A stretch of 64,000 bases of DNA from NCBI GenBank assembly GCA_001464695.1, contig LNDQ01000072.1:1-64000 (forward strand). The letters are read 5' to 3'. Within the stretch, counting starts at the first letter, position 1; each line of letters starts with the position of its first letter. Positions 53,424 to 61,885 of this stretch are shown here, piece by piece. A program made the position numbers and the translations under genes. Origin of the DNA: Betaproteobacteria bacterium Ga0077523 (GTDB lineage Bacteria > Pseudomonadota > Gammaproteobacteria > Burkholderiales > Ga0077523). The notes beneath the pieces were generated by a model that was not told where the DNA came from, did no database searches, and saw only the letters and a list, made by a program, of their open reading frames with translations.

Positions 53424-54985
53424 GAGTTCGCGGTGGCGTCCTTGATGAAGCGCTCGCGCAGGATGCGATGCTGGATCTTGCCGGTGGCCGTGCGCGGCAA
53501 GTCGGCCTCGGTCACGAAGACGATCTGCTTCGGCCGTTTGTAGCCGGCGAGCCGTTCGCGGCACCACGCGAGCAGGTTCTCCTCGGTCGCGGAGTCGTTG
53601 CGCCGCACGACCACGGCGCACACCGTCTCGCCCCACTTCGCGTCCGGCATGCCGATGATGGCGACATCGCGCACGTCGGGGTGCGCGGCGACGACGGCCT
53701 CGACCTCGGTCGGATAGATGTTCTCGCCGCCGCTGATGATCATGTTGCTCTTGCGGTCGACGAGATGGATGAAGCCGTCGGCGTCGCGATAAGCCATGTC
53801 GCCCACCGAACACCAGTGGCCGCGAAACGCCTGCGCGGTCTTGTCCGGATCCTTCCAGTAGCCGTCGAAGACGTAGGGCGTACGCGAGTAGAGCTCGCCC
53901 ACTTCCCCATCGGGCACCTCGTTGCCTTCGGCGTCGATCAGCTTGATCGCACCCGATCCGACCCATTCGCGACCCACGGAACCCAGCTTGGTGAGCTGTT
54001 CGTCGGGCCGCAGCAGCGTCACCCAGCCGGCCTCGGTGGAGCCGTAGAGCTCGTAGAGCTGCGAGTTGCGAAAGTAAGCCATGGCGGCCAGCTTGGTCTC
54101 GCGTCGCGCCGGGGCCGACGAGATCATGAGCCGACGCACGCACGACACGTCGTAGCGGGCCTTCACCTCGTCGGGCAGGGCAAGAATCGTGACGTAGTGC
54201 GTCGGCACCAGCGACGTGAAGGTGATGCCTTCGCGTTCGAAGGTGGCGAGACAGGCTTCCGGGTCGAAGCTGCGACGATCCTCGATCACGCAGGTGGCAC
54301 CGAGGTAGGTGAACGTGAAGGAGAAGTACAGCGAGTTCGCGTGACACATGGGCATCACGAACAACGCCCGATCGTCCCGCGTGAACCCCATCTCGAGCGC
54401 GGTGGCAAATGCGAGCAGCGCGCTGCCCGCATGGCTGCGCACCGCACCCTTCGGTCTGCCGGTGGTGCCCGAGGTGTACATGAGCGCCCACGGATCCTCC
54501 GGCCGTACGTCACAGTCCGGTGCCTCGCTCGAAGCGCGCGCGATGATGCGCTCGTAGCCGTGCCATCCCGCAGGCGTCGCGGCGGTGCCGAAGTGGACGA
54601 ATCGATCCTTCATCGGCGGGAGCTCGTCGCGCAGCGGTTCGACGCGATCGAGCAGGCTGTCCTGCACGATGCAGGCGCGCGCCTCGCAGTGCTCGACGAT
54701 GTAGCGGATCTCCGGGGTGACCAGCCGGAAGTTGATCGGCACCGCCACCAGTCCGGCGCGGGCCAGGCCGACGTAGATCTCCATCCACTCGATGCAGTTG
54801 TACGCCAGTACCGCCACACGATCGCCCTTGACGAGGCCCAGCGCCAGCAGCGCCTGGGCGAGCCGGCTCGCCCGCTCGTTCCATTGCGCGAAGGTGAGCG
54901 ATCGTTGCGAATCGCGCGTGCCGATGCGATGAGGCTGTGTACGCGCGTGCGCCGCGACGATGTCGGAAACGCTGAGCATGCCCAT
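53420..54985 (-). CDS. acyl-CoA synthetase (class I adenylate-forming)
   Basis: A 521-residue AMP-forming ligase: P-loop YTSGTTGRPKGAVRSH near 168, LYELYGSTEAGWVTL, the hinge region VDRKSNMIISGGENIYP and the catalytic C-terminal Lys in RTATGKIQHR. It activates a carboxylic acid to its CoA thioester. ATG at 54985 was chosen with GAGGGG upstream; an ATG two codons later also fits. It lies 13 bp after a ThDP-enzyme gene and is co-transcribed with it. Its end overlaps the Hnr-like gene on the other strand by 4 bp. The substrate may be a ring-fission acid of the same pathway (inference). Confidence 0.9.
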   Translation of the reverse strand: MGMLSVSDIVAAHARTQPHRIGTRDSQRSLTFAQWNERASRLAQALLALGLVKGDRVAVLAYNCIEWMEIYVGLARAGLVAVPINFRLVTPEIRYIVEHCEARACIVQDSLLDRVEPLRDELPPMKDRFVHFGTAATPAGWHGYERIIARASSEAPDCDVRPEDPWALMYTSGTTGRPKGAVRSHAGSALLAFATALEMGFTRDDRALFVMPMCHANSLYFSFTFTYLGATCVIEDRRSFDPEACLATFEREGITFTSLVPTHYVTILALPDEVKARYDVSCVRRLMISSAPARRETKLAAMAYFRNSQLYELYGSTEAGWVTLLRPDEQLTKLGSVGREWVGSGAIKLIDAEGNEVPDGEVGELYSRTPYVFDGYWKDPDKTAQAFRGHWCSVGDMAYRDADGFIHLVDRKSNMIISGGENIYPTEVEAVVAAHPDVRDVAIIGMPDAKWGETVCAVVVRRNDSATEENLLAWCRERLAGYKRPKQIVFVTEADLPRTATGKIQHRILRERFIKDATANS

Positions 54986-54998
54986 GGCGACTCGCCCC

Positions 54999-56714
54999 TC
55001 AGGTACGCCGGGCGCGCTCGGCTTCGTCCCAGGCGGTGAGCGCCTGATAGTCGGGCACCCAGCCCAGCCCCTTCCCCGAGTCCGACGACAGCGCATGCTG
55101 CGTCACCACCACGTCGAGCAGCGCCGGCGCATTGGCGAAGGCATCCTCGAATGCGCCCTGCAATCGCGCCGGATCGGTCACCCGCTCGCCGTGCAGGCCG
55201 AAGGCCCGCGCCATCTGCGCGTAATCGGACCATGCGAGCGTCGTGCCGACCACACGGCCGCCGTAGTTCATTTCCTGATCGATGCGTTCGATGTTCCACG
55301 CCGCGTTGTTGGCAATCACGAACACCACCTTGGCGCCGTGGCGCTTGGCCGTATCGATTTCCATGGCGTTGATGCCGAAGGCCCCATCGCCGTTCACCAC
55401 CACCACCTGCCGCTGCGGATGGCACAAGGCCGCAGCGACGCCGAAAGGAACACCGACACCCAGGCAACCGAACGCGCCGGCATCCAGATAGGTATCGGTC
55501 TCGAGACCCATGCGCGCGAAGCTCAGGATGTCGCCGCCGTCGGCAATGCCGATCGCGTCCGGCTGCAGCACGGCCTTCAACGCCGCGAAGATGCGGTTCG
55601 GATGCATGTGGCCGTCCTTGCCGGCCGGCGACTGGGCCAGCCCGTCCGAATACTTCGTGGAGCGACGCACATGCTCGGCACGCAATGCCGCGGTCCATTC
55701 ACTGTCGAGCTGGGGCGGCTTTGCCGTCACGGCGGCTGCAATGGCCCGCAATGCGGCCTCCGGATGCGCGAACAATTCCACTTCTCCGCGCCGGTTCTCA
55801 CGCAACTCCTCGGCGGTATCGCCGATGCGCAGGAACCGTGCGTTGGGCACCACGGCCGGCGAGCCGTAGCCCAGCTGATAGTCGAGCTTGCGCCCGACCA
55901 CCACGATAAGATCGGCCTCCTGCATCGCGCGGCCGCGCATGGCACCGACCACCGACGCATGGGTCCGGGGCACCAGGCCGCGGCTTTCCTGCGTGTCGAG
56001 ATAGACGGCACCGGTCGCATCGAGAAGCTGCACGAGCGCCACCGATGCGCCCTGGGCGCCGCGGCCGGTGATCACCAGCGGGCGGCGTGCCTGGGCGATC
56101 ACCTCGACCGCGCGGCGCACGTCGGCGGGGTCCGGCGGAATGCGTCGCTGTGGTTTGGCCGTGAACCATTCGTCGAGCGCCAGGGCCGGCGACACCGTGG
56201 TGCGCACGACGTCGGTGGGGATCTCCAGGTACACCGGTCCGGGGGGATTGCCGTCACCGGCGGCGGTGCCGAAAGCCTTGTCGAGATCGCGCAGGATGTT
56301 GTCGGCCACGCGCAACGTCCGGGCGCTACGCGTGATCGGCCGCATGACCGAGACGTGATCGATGCCTTGCAGCGGTCCGAGATCGTCCTGCGGCACCGGT
56401 GCACAGCCGCCGATCACCAGCAGCGGCACGCGCTCCATCATCGCATTCGCGATCGCGGTCACGCAGTTGGTCACGCCGGGCCCCGCCGTCGCCAGCACGA
56501 TGCCCACTTCGCCGGTCAGCACGGCGTGGGCGTGGGCCATGTGCACCGCGGCACCTTCGTCGCGCACGTCGACGATGCGGATGCCGCGACGGGCCACGTG
56601 GTCCCAGATCGGCTGGATGTGACCGCCCTGCAGTCCGAAGACGCGGTCGACACCGCGTGCCAGGAGAAACTCCGCCACCAGTTCGGCGACGCTGCGCCGA
56701 TTGGAATCGACCAT
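54999..56714 (-). CDS. thiamine-diphosphate-dependent enzyme (acetolactate-synthase-like)
   Basis: A 571-residue three-domain ThDP enzyme. The catalytic Glu is Glu53 in [13 protein letters not shown], the middle domain carries the ITGRGAQGA segment, and the cofactor signature runs from [12 protein letters not shown] to ANNAAWN near residue 440-470. The form fits acetolactate-synthase, oxalyl-CoA-decarboxylase or 2-hydroxyacyl-CoA-lyase relatives; the sequence alone does not decide. ATG at 56714 follows GGAACGGAAG. Its pairing with an acyl-CoA synthetase suggests cleavage or decarboxylation of a CoA-activated 2-oxo or 2-hydroxy acid. It sits between the two halves of the putative N-heterocycle locus. 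Confidence 0.87.
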   Translation of the reverse strand: MVDSNRRSVAELVAEFLLARGVDRVFGLQGGHIQPIWDHVARRGIRIVDVRDEGAAVHMAHAHAVLTGEVGIVLATAGPGVTNCVTAIANAMMERVPLLVIGGCAPVPQDDLGPLQGIDHVSVMRPITRSARTLRVADNILRDLDKAFGTAAGDGNPPGPVYLEIPTDVVRTTVSPALALDEWFTAKPQRRIPPDPADVRRAVEVIAQARRPLVITGRGAQGASVALVQLLDATGAVYLDTQESRGLVPRTHASVVGAMRGRAMQEADLIVVVGRKLDYQLGYGSPAVVPNARFLRIGDTAEELRENRRGEVELFAHPEAALRAIAAAVTAKPPQLDSEWTAALRAEHVRRSTKYSDGLAQSPAGKDGHMHPNRIFAALKAVLQPDAIGIADGGDILSFARMGLETDTYLDAGAFGCLGVGVPFGVAAALCHPQRQVVVVNGDGAFGINAMEIDTAKRHGAKVVFVIANNAAWNIERIDQEMNYGGRVVGTTLAWSDYAQMARAFGLHGERVTDPARLQGAFEDAFANAPALLDVVVTQHALSSDSGKGLGWVPDYQALTAWDEAERARRT

Positions 56715-57029
56715 CTTCCGTTCCTTTCCAGATCGCGGCGGGGCCGCGATGATTGTTGCCTGTCCTACTGGTCCAGTGTGCATTGCCGCTCGGGCTTGCG
56801 ATCCAGTGGCGCGAATGCCGCCACCCGGGTCGGTTCGAAGCGTCGCCGCGATCGTGCCATCACGCCAGCGGCAATGGCCGGGACCGCTCCCGCTTTCGAG
56901 TTCGCGTCGAACACGGGCGGATCGATGTGGGTGCGACTCGGGCCTGCAGCGCGACGGCGTTGCTTCCGCGCATCGACAGCTTGATGGGGCATGTGCATGA
57001 CCGGTCGTTGCCAAAGTCTCCGAAGAAAC
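56715..57029. other. intergenic region upstream of ThDP operon
   Basis: No gene is supported here. It should hold the promoter of the ThDP enzyme/acyl-CoA synthetase operon on the minus strand. No copy of the GntR dyad found at 58089 was seen. Confidence 0.4.
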
Positions 57030-57085
57030 GGGCCCCACTGACCGAGGTCGGTGAGGCCCGCGAAGCGGGCGACAGGGATCGCCCG
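57030..57085 (-). terminator. double hairpin terminator (minus strand)
   Basis: Two stems lie in tandem: CGGGCGA/TCGCCCG at 57066-57085, and a longer one at 57030-57059 in which GGGCC pairs with GGCCC and CAC(T)GA with TCGGTG. Read on the minus strand the second is followed by CGTTTCTT, giving a plausible rho-independent terminator for transcripts arriving from the GntR side. Confidence 0.6.
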
Positions 57086-57110
57086 TGGGGTGAGACAGAG
57101 AGAACATCGA

Positions 57111-57245
57111 CTACTCGAAACCGGGCTCGAACGACCCGAGGCCCTTGCTGCCGCCGACGATTCCCCGGGGCGAGACACCACCGAGCCCCTGACTCGGGAA
57201 TCGCGGCGTACTGCTTGCCGCCGACGCTGACCTTACCTCCCGCCA
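57111..57245 (-). pseudogene. possible frameshifted gene remnant
   Basis: Two adjoining minus-strand frames look protein-like and join at about 57190: GGKVSVGGKQYAAIPES in one frame, then QGLGGVSPRGIVGGSKGLGS and FEPGFE with a stop at 57111 in the other. A terminator follows directly. I do not recognise the family. It may be the 3' remnant of a lost gene between GntR and the ThDP operon, or chance. Confidence 0.3.
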
Positions 57246-57261
57246 AGACCGGCCGTGTTCC

Positions 57262-58041
57262 TCACGGCTTTGTACGGCGCCCCTGACTGAATCTGCGCCC
57301 GCTCGCCGTGGCATCCACGCCCGGCGAATCTGAATGCGCAGTCCTCCTCCCCCTCGACACTGCCCGCCGCTGCACCGGCTCCGCGGGTGCCATCTCCGCT
57401 ATCAGCGACGCCGAGGCGTGCGACACATGCTCACGGGCGAGTCGTTCCGCGGCCTGCGGCTGTCCTTCGATCACTGCAGCGAGAATCGCTTCGTGTTCGT
57501 CCCAGATGCCGCTCGGCGCATTGCCGTGCACCAGCACCTCTCCCATCGCGCGCCGCAGGTAGGTCCAGTGCGGTTCGCTCACTTCGGCGATCAGCGGGTT
57601 GCCCGACAGGCCGTAGAGAAAGAAGTGGAAGTCCATGTCGGCGGCGATCATCCGGGCGATCGACTTGCTCCGAACGGCGGCGCGGCCGCGCGCGATGAAC
57701 GCGGGCCCCTCGCTGCGAGCGAGGTCCGGCGAGCGTTCCGCGGCGTTGGCGCTGGCAAGACCGTCGACCGCCCGTCGGATCTCGTAGAGGTCACGGACAT
57801 GCTCGGGGTCCAACGGGGCGACCATCAGCCCTCGGCCTGGCGCGTCCCGCAGCACGCCGTGGCTGCGCAACAGCAGCAGCGCCTGCTGCACCGGCTGACG
57901 CGAGACGCCAAGGCCTTCTGCCAGCTCCTCCTGGATCAGGCGCTGCTCGGCACCGAACTTCCCTTCAGTGATCTCGGAAAGCAGCGCTTCGTAGACTTGT
58001 TCCACCAGCGTCGGTTGCGGCGACAACGAGCGTATGGGCAT
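57262..58041 (-). CDS. GntR-family (FCD) transcriptional regulator
   Basis: A 259-residue GntR regulator. The winged helix lies at about 10-75 (VEQVYEALLSEITEGKFGAE, then VSRQPVQQALLLLRSHGVL), followed by an FCD effector domain with metal/ligand-binding His in MDFHFFLYGLSGNPL and WDEHEAILAAV. A ~35-residue basic tail extends past the domain. FadR-type FCD members respond to organic acids. ATG at 58041 is used; a GTG at 58053 is possible. It is divergent from UPF0280 with a perfect 16-bp dyad between them, so it very likely represses or activates that operon and itself. Confidence 0.9.
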   Translation of the reverse strand: MPIRSLSPQPTLVEQVYEALLSEITEGKFGAEQRLIQEELAEGLGVSRQPVQQALLLLRSHGVLRDAPGRGLMVAPLDPEHVRDLYEIRRAVDGLASANAAERSPDLARSEGPAFIARGRAAVRSKSIARMIAADMDFHFFLYGLSGNPLIAEVSEPHWTYLRRAMGEVLVHGNAPSGIWDEHEAILAAVIEGQPQAAERLAREHVSHASASLIAEMAPAEPVQRRAVSRGRRTAHSDSPGVDATASGRRFSQGRRTKP

Positions 58042-58088
58042 GGGAGAGACCACCTGTCGGTACCACGGTGAGGGCGGGACTATACAGC

Positions 58089-58104
58089 ATTCTGAATTCA
58101 GAAT
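58089..58104. promoter_or_regulatory. perfect 16-bp dyad, probable GntR operator
   Basis: ATTCTGAATTCAGAAT is a perfect palindrome in the 147-bp gap between the GntR and UPF0280 start codons, followed by a partial repeat GAATTC at 58101-58106. TATACA (58081-58086) just beside it could be a promoter -10, which the regulator would cover. Confidence 0.75.
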
Positions 58105-58188
58105 TCAACCGAGCGCGATTCGGCCAGCCGCTCGCCGGGATGGCTGCCGGCTGATACCTTGCCACCCTCAGCCTCGAAGTCCGGATCG

Positions 58189-59115
58189 ATGACCTCCCCT
58201 TGCCACCCCGTGCCGTTCGCGCCGCCATTCGCAGCCGGCGCAACGCAGACCCGGCCTGCAGGCGACCGGCGGCTGCACCTGCAGGAAGGGCCGATCGATC
58301 TCGTCATCGAGGTCTTCGCCGACGACCCTGCGGAGGTCGAGCGCGCCTACGCCGCCGCGGCAAGCCGCTTCACCGGCATCCTCCAGGCACTGGTGCACGA
58401 GTTGCCGCTGCTACGCGCGCCTCTTGGCAAGGTGCCGCCACCGCTGCAAGGTCCGGTCGCGCGCCGCATGCTCGAAGCATGCTGGCCGCACCGCGAGGTG
58501 TTCATCACCCCCATGGCCGCGGTGGCCGGCGCGGTCGCGGACGAAGTGCTGGCGGCGATGACTGCGCTGGCACGGGTGCGTCGCGCCTACGTCAACAACG
58601 GCGGCGATATCGCCCTCCACCTGGGCCCGGGCGAAAGGTTCCGCATCGGACTCGCCGGCATCGAGGATGCCGCGCTGCACGGCGCGCTCGACCTGGTGGC
58701 CGAGGACGGGATGGGCGGCGTGGCGACGTCGGGCTGGCGCGGCCGCTCGCTGTCGCTCGGCATCGCGGATGCAGTGACGGTGGTGGCCCGCGATGCCGCA
58801 GCCGCCGACGCCGCCGCGACGCTTGTGGCCAACGCCGTCAACGTGGATCATCCGGCTGTGCACCGCCTGCCCGCGCACGCCGTGCGCGACGACACCGATC
58901 TTCGCGACCTGCCCGTGACCATTGCCGTAGACGCCCTCCCGGAGGGCGCGATCGACGCCGCGCTCGCGGGGGGACTGCAGGTGGCGCACCGGATGCAGCT
59001 CTCCGGATCGATCCACGCGGCCTGCCTGCGCCTGCAGGGCCGCATCAGAATCGCAGCACCGCTGCACGTTCGCCACGGCCAAGCGGTGCGCTTCACGGAG
59101 GACATCCACCCATGA
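58189..59115 (+). CDS. UPF0280-family (ApbE-like) protein
   Basis: A 308-residue UPF0280 protein. The signature VNNGGDIALHLGPG (about 144-157) corresponds to the NGGD region of the ApbE flavin-transferase superfamily, and other family blocks are HREVFITPMAAVAGAVADEV, SLGIADAVTVVA and LVANAVNVDHPAV. ApbE proteins attach FMN covalently to target proteins; UPF0280 itself is uncharacterised. ATG at 58189 was chosen; an upstream ATG-less frame is unconserved. First gene of the operon divergent from GntR; its stop overlaps the next ATG (ATGA). In this locus it could flavinylate the Hnr-like reductase (inference). Confidence 0.85.
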   Translation: MTSPCHPVPFAPPFAAGATQTRPAGDRRLHLQEGPIDLVIEVFADDPAEVERAYAAAASRFTGILQALVHELPLLRAPLGKVPPPLQGPVARRMLEACWPHREVFITPMAAVAGAVADEVLAAMTALARVRRAYVNNGGDIALHLGPGERFRIGLAGIEDAALHGALDLVAEDGMGGVATSGWRGRSLSLGIADAVTVVARDAAAADAAATLVANAVNVDHPAVHRLPAHAVRDDTDLRDLPVTIAVDALPEGAIDAALAGGLQVAHRMQLSGSIHAACLRLQGRIRIAAPLHVRHGQAVRFTEDIHP

Positions 59116-59750
59116 GCGACCTCACCGCCACGAACGTCATGCAGCAGGTCCACGGCGTCGCGCATCTGCCGCCGGTGGAAGTCCGCAAGATCGTCACCAT
59201 CGTCGAAGAGTCGTTTCACGACGGTGGTCCGCGCGCTGCCGTGCCGCATCGGAAAGCCGCCGTGGCTGCCATCATCCGCAACCCGTATGCGGGACACTAT
59301 TTCGATACGATCGAGCCGTTCATGGAAGCGCTGAAACCACTGGGACTCGAGATGGCGCGCAAGCTGATCGATGCGCTCGGTGGCGACGCCGCCAAGATCG
59401 AGGCCTATGGCAAGGGCACGATCGTCGGCACTCTGGGCGAACTCGAACACGGTGCGTTCTGGCACGTCCCGGGCGGATACGCCATGCGCGAAGCACTGGG
59501 CGGGGCCAAGGCCATCGTGCCTTCGGCGACCAAGGTCGGCCCGGTGGGCACCGCCATCGACATCCCGGTCCATCACATCAATGCGGCCTACGTGCGCAGC
59601 CATTTCGACGCGATGGAAGTGCGAGTACAGGACGCACCGAAACCCGACGAACTGATGCTGATCCTCGCGATGACCGACGGTCCGCGCATCCACGCCCGCA
59701 TGGGTGGCCTCAAAGCCTCCGACATCAGCGTCGGTGACGGACAGCGATAG
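59112..59750 (+). CDS. AA_synth-family (DUF1185) protein
   Basis: A 212-residue member of the so-called amino acid synthesis family (PF06684 type), whose function is not established. Family blocks are EVRKIVTIVEESFHDGG, PYAGHYFDTIEPFMEALKPL, YGKGTIVGTLGELEHGAF, AKAIVPSATKVGPVGTAIDI and AYVRSHFDAMEVRV. The length is typical. ATG at 59112 overlaps the UPF0280 stop, so expression is coupled. The strong Lys/Glu/His-rich conserved core suggests an enzyme, possibly a hydrolase or isomerase acting on a reduced ring product of the locus. Confidence 0.85.
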   Translation: MSDLTATNVMQQVHGVAHLPPVEVRKIVTIVEESFHDGGPRAAVPHRKAAVAAIIRNPYAGHYFDTIEPFMEALKPLGLEMARKLIDALGGDAAKIEAYGKGTIVGTLGELEHGAFWHVPGGYAMREALGGAKAIVPSATKVGPVGTAIDIPVHHINAAYVRSHFDAMEVRVQDAPKPDELMLILAMTDGPRIHARMGGLKASDISVGDGQR

Positions 59751-59832
59751 GCGTGGTGGACATAACCCTGGTGCCGTTCGCCGCTCACGAGGTACTCCGC
59801 ACCCTTCGGGCATGCACTGGGACAATTGCTGC

Positions 59833-60582
59833 ATGAAGCTGCACATCGCTCTTGCCGCACTCGCATGGGCCACGTGGATCATCGCCGCGCCTGCCGTGGC
59901 CGAGGAAACCGCGCGTGCCGGGATGATCGAGAGCTACGTCGCCGCACAGTCCGCGTCCACGCCGTTCCTCAAGGATCAGGTCCTGCCCTTCCTGGTGCGG
60001 GTCGCCCTTGCACGCAAGCTCGCCGAGGCTGGCGCCGACGGATCCCTCGGCGCCGAGTGGACACCGGAGGCCGCCGAATGGCAGCACCTCGAGGAACGCT
60101 CGCCAGAGATAGCGGCGCGCGCCGTGGAAAGCCTGTCGCCCGCCCTTTCGGTCGAGGAAGGTCGCGAGATCCTGGACGGCGTGTCGGACACGGATCTGGA
60201 AGCCCTGCTCACGTTCCAGCGTTCGCCGCTCGCCCAACGCATGATCAAGGCGGCGGACTACGGGCTGTCGGCCGTGCTCATGTTGAATGCCGTCGGTGGC
60301 CCCATACCCGGCGAGCTTACCGACGAGCGCGCGGCGCTCATCAGTGAACTCGAAGCGCATCGCGGCGAAGTACGCCTGAGTCAGGAAGACCAGGACGAAC
60401 TCGCCCGATTGTTCCGGCAGCCGGCCTTCGCCCGCGTAGCGCAGGCCAATCGCGACCGGCTGCAGAGGATGATGGCCACCGACGGCGGACCGATCCGGCG
60501 TCTCAACGCGACCCTGCAGAAGGAAGTCGACGCCACCGTCGCTGCATTCCGACTATCCCATCCCACCGAAGCCCCACGATGA
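59833..60582 (+). CDS. exported protein of unknown function
   Basis: A 249-residue protein with a clean signal peptide, MKLHIALAALAWATWIIAAP to AVA (about residue 23), then a mainly helical, charged mature part (for example REILDGVSDTDLEALLTFQR). I do not recognise the family; it loosely resembles DUF2059-type helical periplasmic proteins. ATG at 59833 is chosen because the signal begins there; 59812 is a longer alternative. It lies 82 bp after the AA_synth gene and its stop overlaps the binding-protein ATG (ATGA), so it may help the periplasmic binding protein or be exported with it. Confidence 0.7.
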   Translation: MKLHIALAALAWATWIIAAPAVAEETARAGMIESYVAAQSASTPFLKDQVLPFLVRVALARKLAEAGADGSLGAEWTPEAAEWQHLEERSPEIAARAVESLSPALSVEEGREILDGVSDTDLEALLTFQRSPLAQRMIKAADYGLSAVLMLNAVGGPIPGELTDERAALISELEAHRGEVRLSQEDQDELARLFRQPAFARVAQANRDRLQRMMATDGGPIRRLNATLQKEVDATVAAFRLSHPTEAPR

Positions 60583-61766
60583 AACGCATCCTTGCAGTTC
60601 TGTCGCTGTGCGCCGCAAGCACCGCCATCCATGCCGAGGCGACGATCCGCATCGGCGAGTTGAATTCCTACAAGGCATTCCCCGCCTTCCTCGAGCCCTA
60701 CAAGAAGGGCTGGACCCTCGCGGTCGAGGAGATCAACGCCGCCGGCGGCATCGACGGGGCCAGGCTGGAAGTGATCTCGCGCGACGACAACGGCAACCCC
60801 GGGGACGCGGTACGTGTGGCCGAAGAGCTCGTCAGTCGGGAACAGGTGGCGCTGCTGATGGGCTGCTTCGCATCCAACGTCGGACTCGCCGTGAGCGACT
60901 TCGCGAAGCAGCGCAAGCTGCTGTTCCTCGCCGCCGAGCCGCTGTCGGACAAGCTCGTGTGGGAAGGCGGCAACCGCTACACGTTCCGCCTGCGCGCTTC
61001 GACCTACATGCAGACCGCGATGCTGATTCCCGACGCGGCACAACTGAAGAAAAAGCGCTGGGCGCTCGTCTACCCCAACTACGAATACGGGCAGTCGGCC
61101 GCGAACGCGTTCAAGACCCTGCTCAGGAAGCGGCAGCCGGACGTCGAGTTCGTCGCGGAACAGACGCCACCGCTCGGCAAGGTGGATGCCGGCGCCATCG
61201 TGCAGGCACTGTCCGCCGCGAAGCCCGATGCGATCTTCAGCGCGCTGTTCGGGCCGGACCTCGCGAAGTTCGTGCGCGAGGGCAACACGCGCGGACTGTT
61301 CCGCGATCGCGCCGTAGTCAACCTGCTCGCGGGCGAACCCGAGTACCTCGATCCGCTGAAGGATGAAACGCCAGCCGGATGGATCGTGACCGGCTATCCC
61401 TGGAGCGAGATCGCCTCACCGGAGCACAAGCGTTTCCTCGCGGCGTATCAAAAGCGCTGGAACGACTATCCGCGGTTGGGATCGGTGGTCGGCTATTCCG
61501 CGGTACTCAGCGTGGCTGCAGCGATCAGGAAAGCCGGCGGCACCGACACGGAAAAACTGATCGCGGCGATGAAAGACCTGCCGGTGGAAACACCCTTCGG
61601 CCGCATCCGCTACCGCGCGATCGACCATCAATCCACCATGGGTGCCTACGTGGGCCGCCTCGCGCAGAAGGACGGCAAGGGCGTGATGGTGGATTGGGTG
61701 TACCGCGAGGGTGCTGCGTATCTGCCGTCGGACGACGAGGTGAAGAAGCTGCGGCCGGCGGATTGA
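60579..61766 (+). CDS. LivK-type ABC transporter substrate-binding protein
   Basis: A 395-residue periplasmic binding protein of the branched-chain amino acid/aromatic acid (LivK, type I fold) family. The signal peptide is MKRILAVLSLCAASTAIHA; then IRIGELNSYKAFPAFLEPYK, AVEEINAAGGIDGARLEVIS, LMGCFASNVGLAVSDFA and NYEYGQSAANAFKTLL. Relatives bind amino acids, amides or aromatic acids. Permease and ATPase genes (LivHMGF) are absent, so partners lie elsewhere. It is translationally coupled to the exported protein upstream and is the last gene of the GntR-linked operon, suggesting uptake of the substrate of the locus. Confidence 0.9.
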   Translation: MKRILAVLSLCAASTAIHAEATIRIGELNSYKAFPAFLEPYKKGWTLAVEEINAAGGIDGARLEVISRDDNGNPGDAVRVAEELVSREQVALLMGCFASNVGLAVSDFAKQRKLLFLAAEPLSDKLVWEGGNRYTFRLRASTYMQTAMLIPDAAQLKKKRWALVYPNYEYGQSAANAFKTLLRKRQPDVEFVAEQTPPLGKVDAGAIVQALSAAKPDAIFSALFGPDLAKFVREGNTRGLFRDRAVVNLLAGEPEYLDPLKDETPAGWIVTGYPWSEIASPEHKRFLAAYQKRWNDYPRLGSVVGYSAVLSVAAAIRKAGGTDTEKLIAAMKDLPVETPFGRIRYRAIDHQSTMGAYVGRLAQKDGKGVMVDWVYREGAAYLPSDDEVKKLRPAD

Positions 61767-61784
61767 AAAGCACCGGGGCCACTT

Positions 61785-61866
61785 TCCCTCATCCCCGGCC
61801 CTTCTCCCGGAGGGAGAAGGGAGTGTACCTCCCTCTCCCTCCGGGAGAGGGACCGAGGGTGAGGGA
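61785..61866. repeat. palindromic extragenic repeat
   Basis: Two dyads, CTTCTCCCGGAGGGAGAAG (61801-61819) and CCCTCTCCCTCCGGGAGAGG (61831-61850), lie between the convergent binding-protein and dehydratase genes. The second is the same sequence as the core of the 57-bp array at 14349-14554. Besides belonging to a dispersed family, it may act as a bidirectional terminator. Confidence 0.85.
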
Positions 61867-61885
61867 GAGCAGCGACAGCAATACG

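Noticed and set aside
57262-58041. Basic C-terminal tail of the GntR protein as a frameshift
   Set aside because: The tail is simply extra residues after a complete FCD domain; there is no sign that another frame continues the family.
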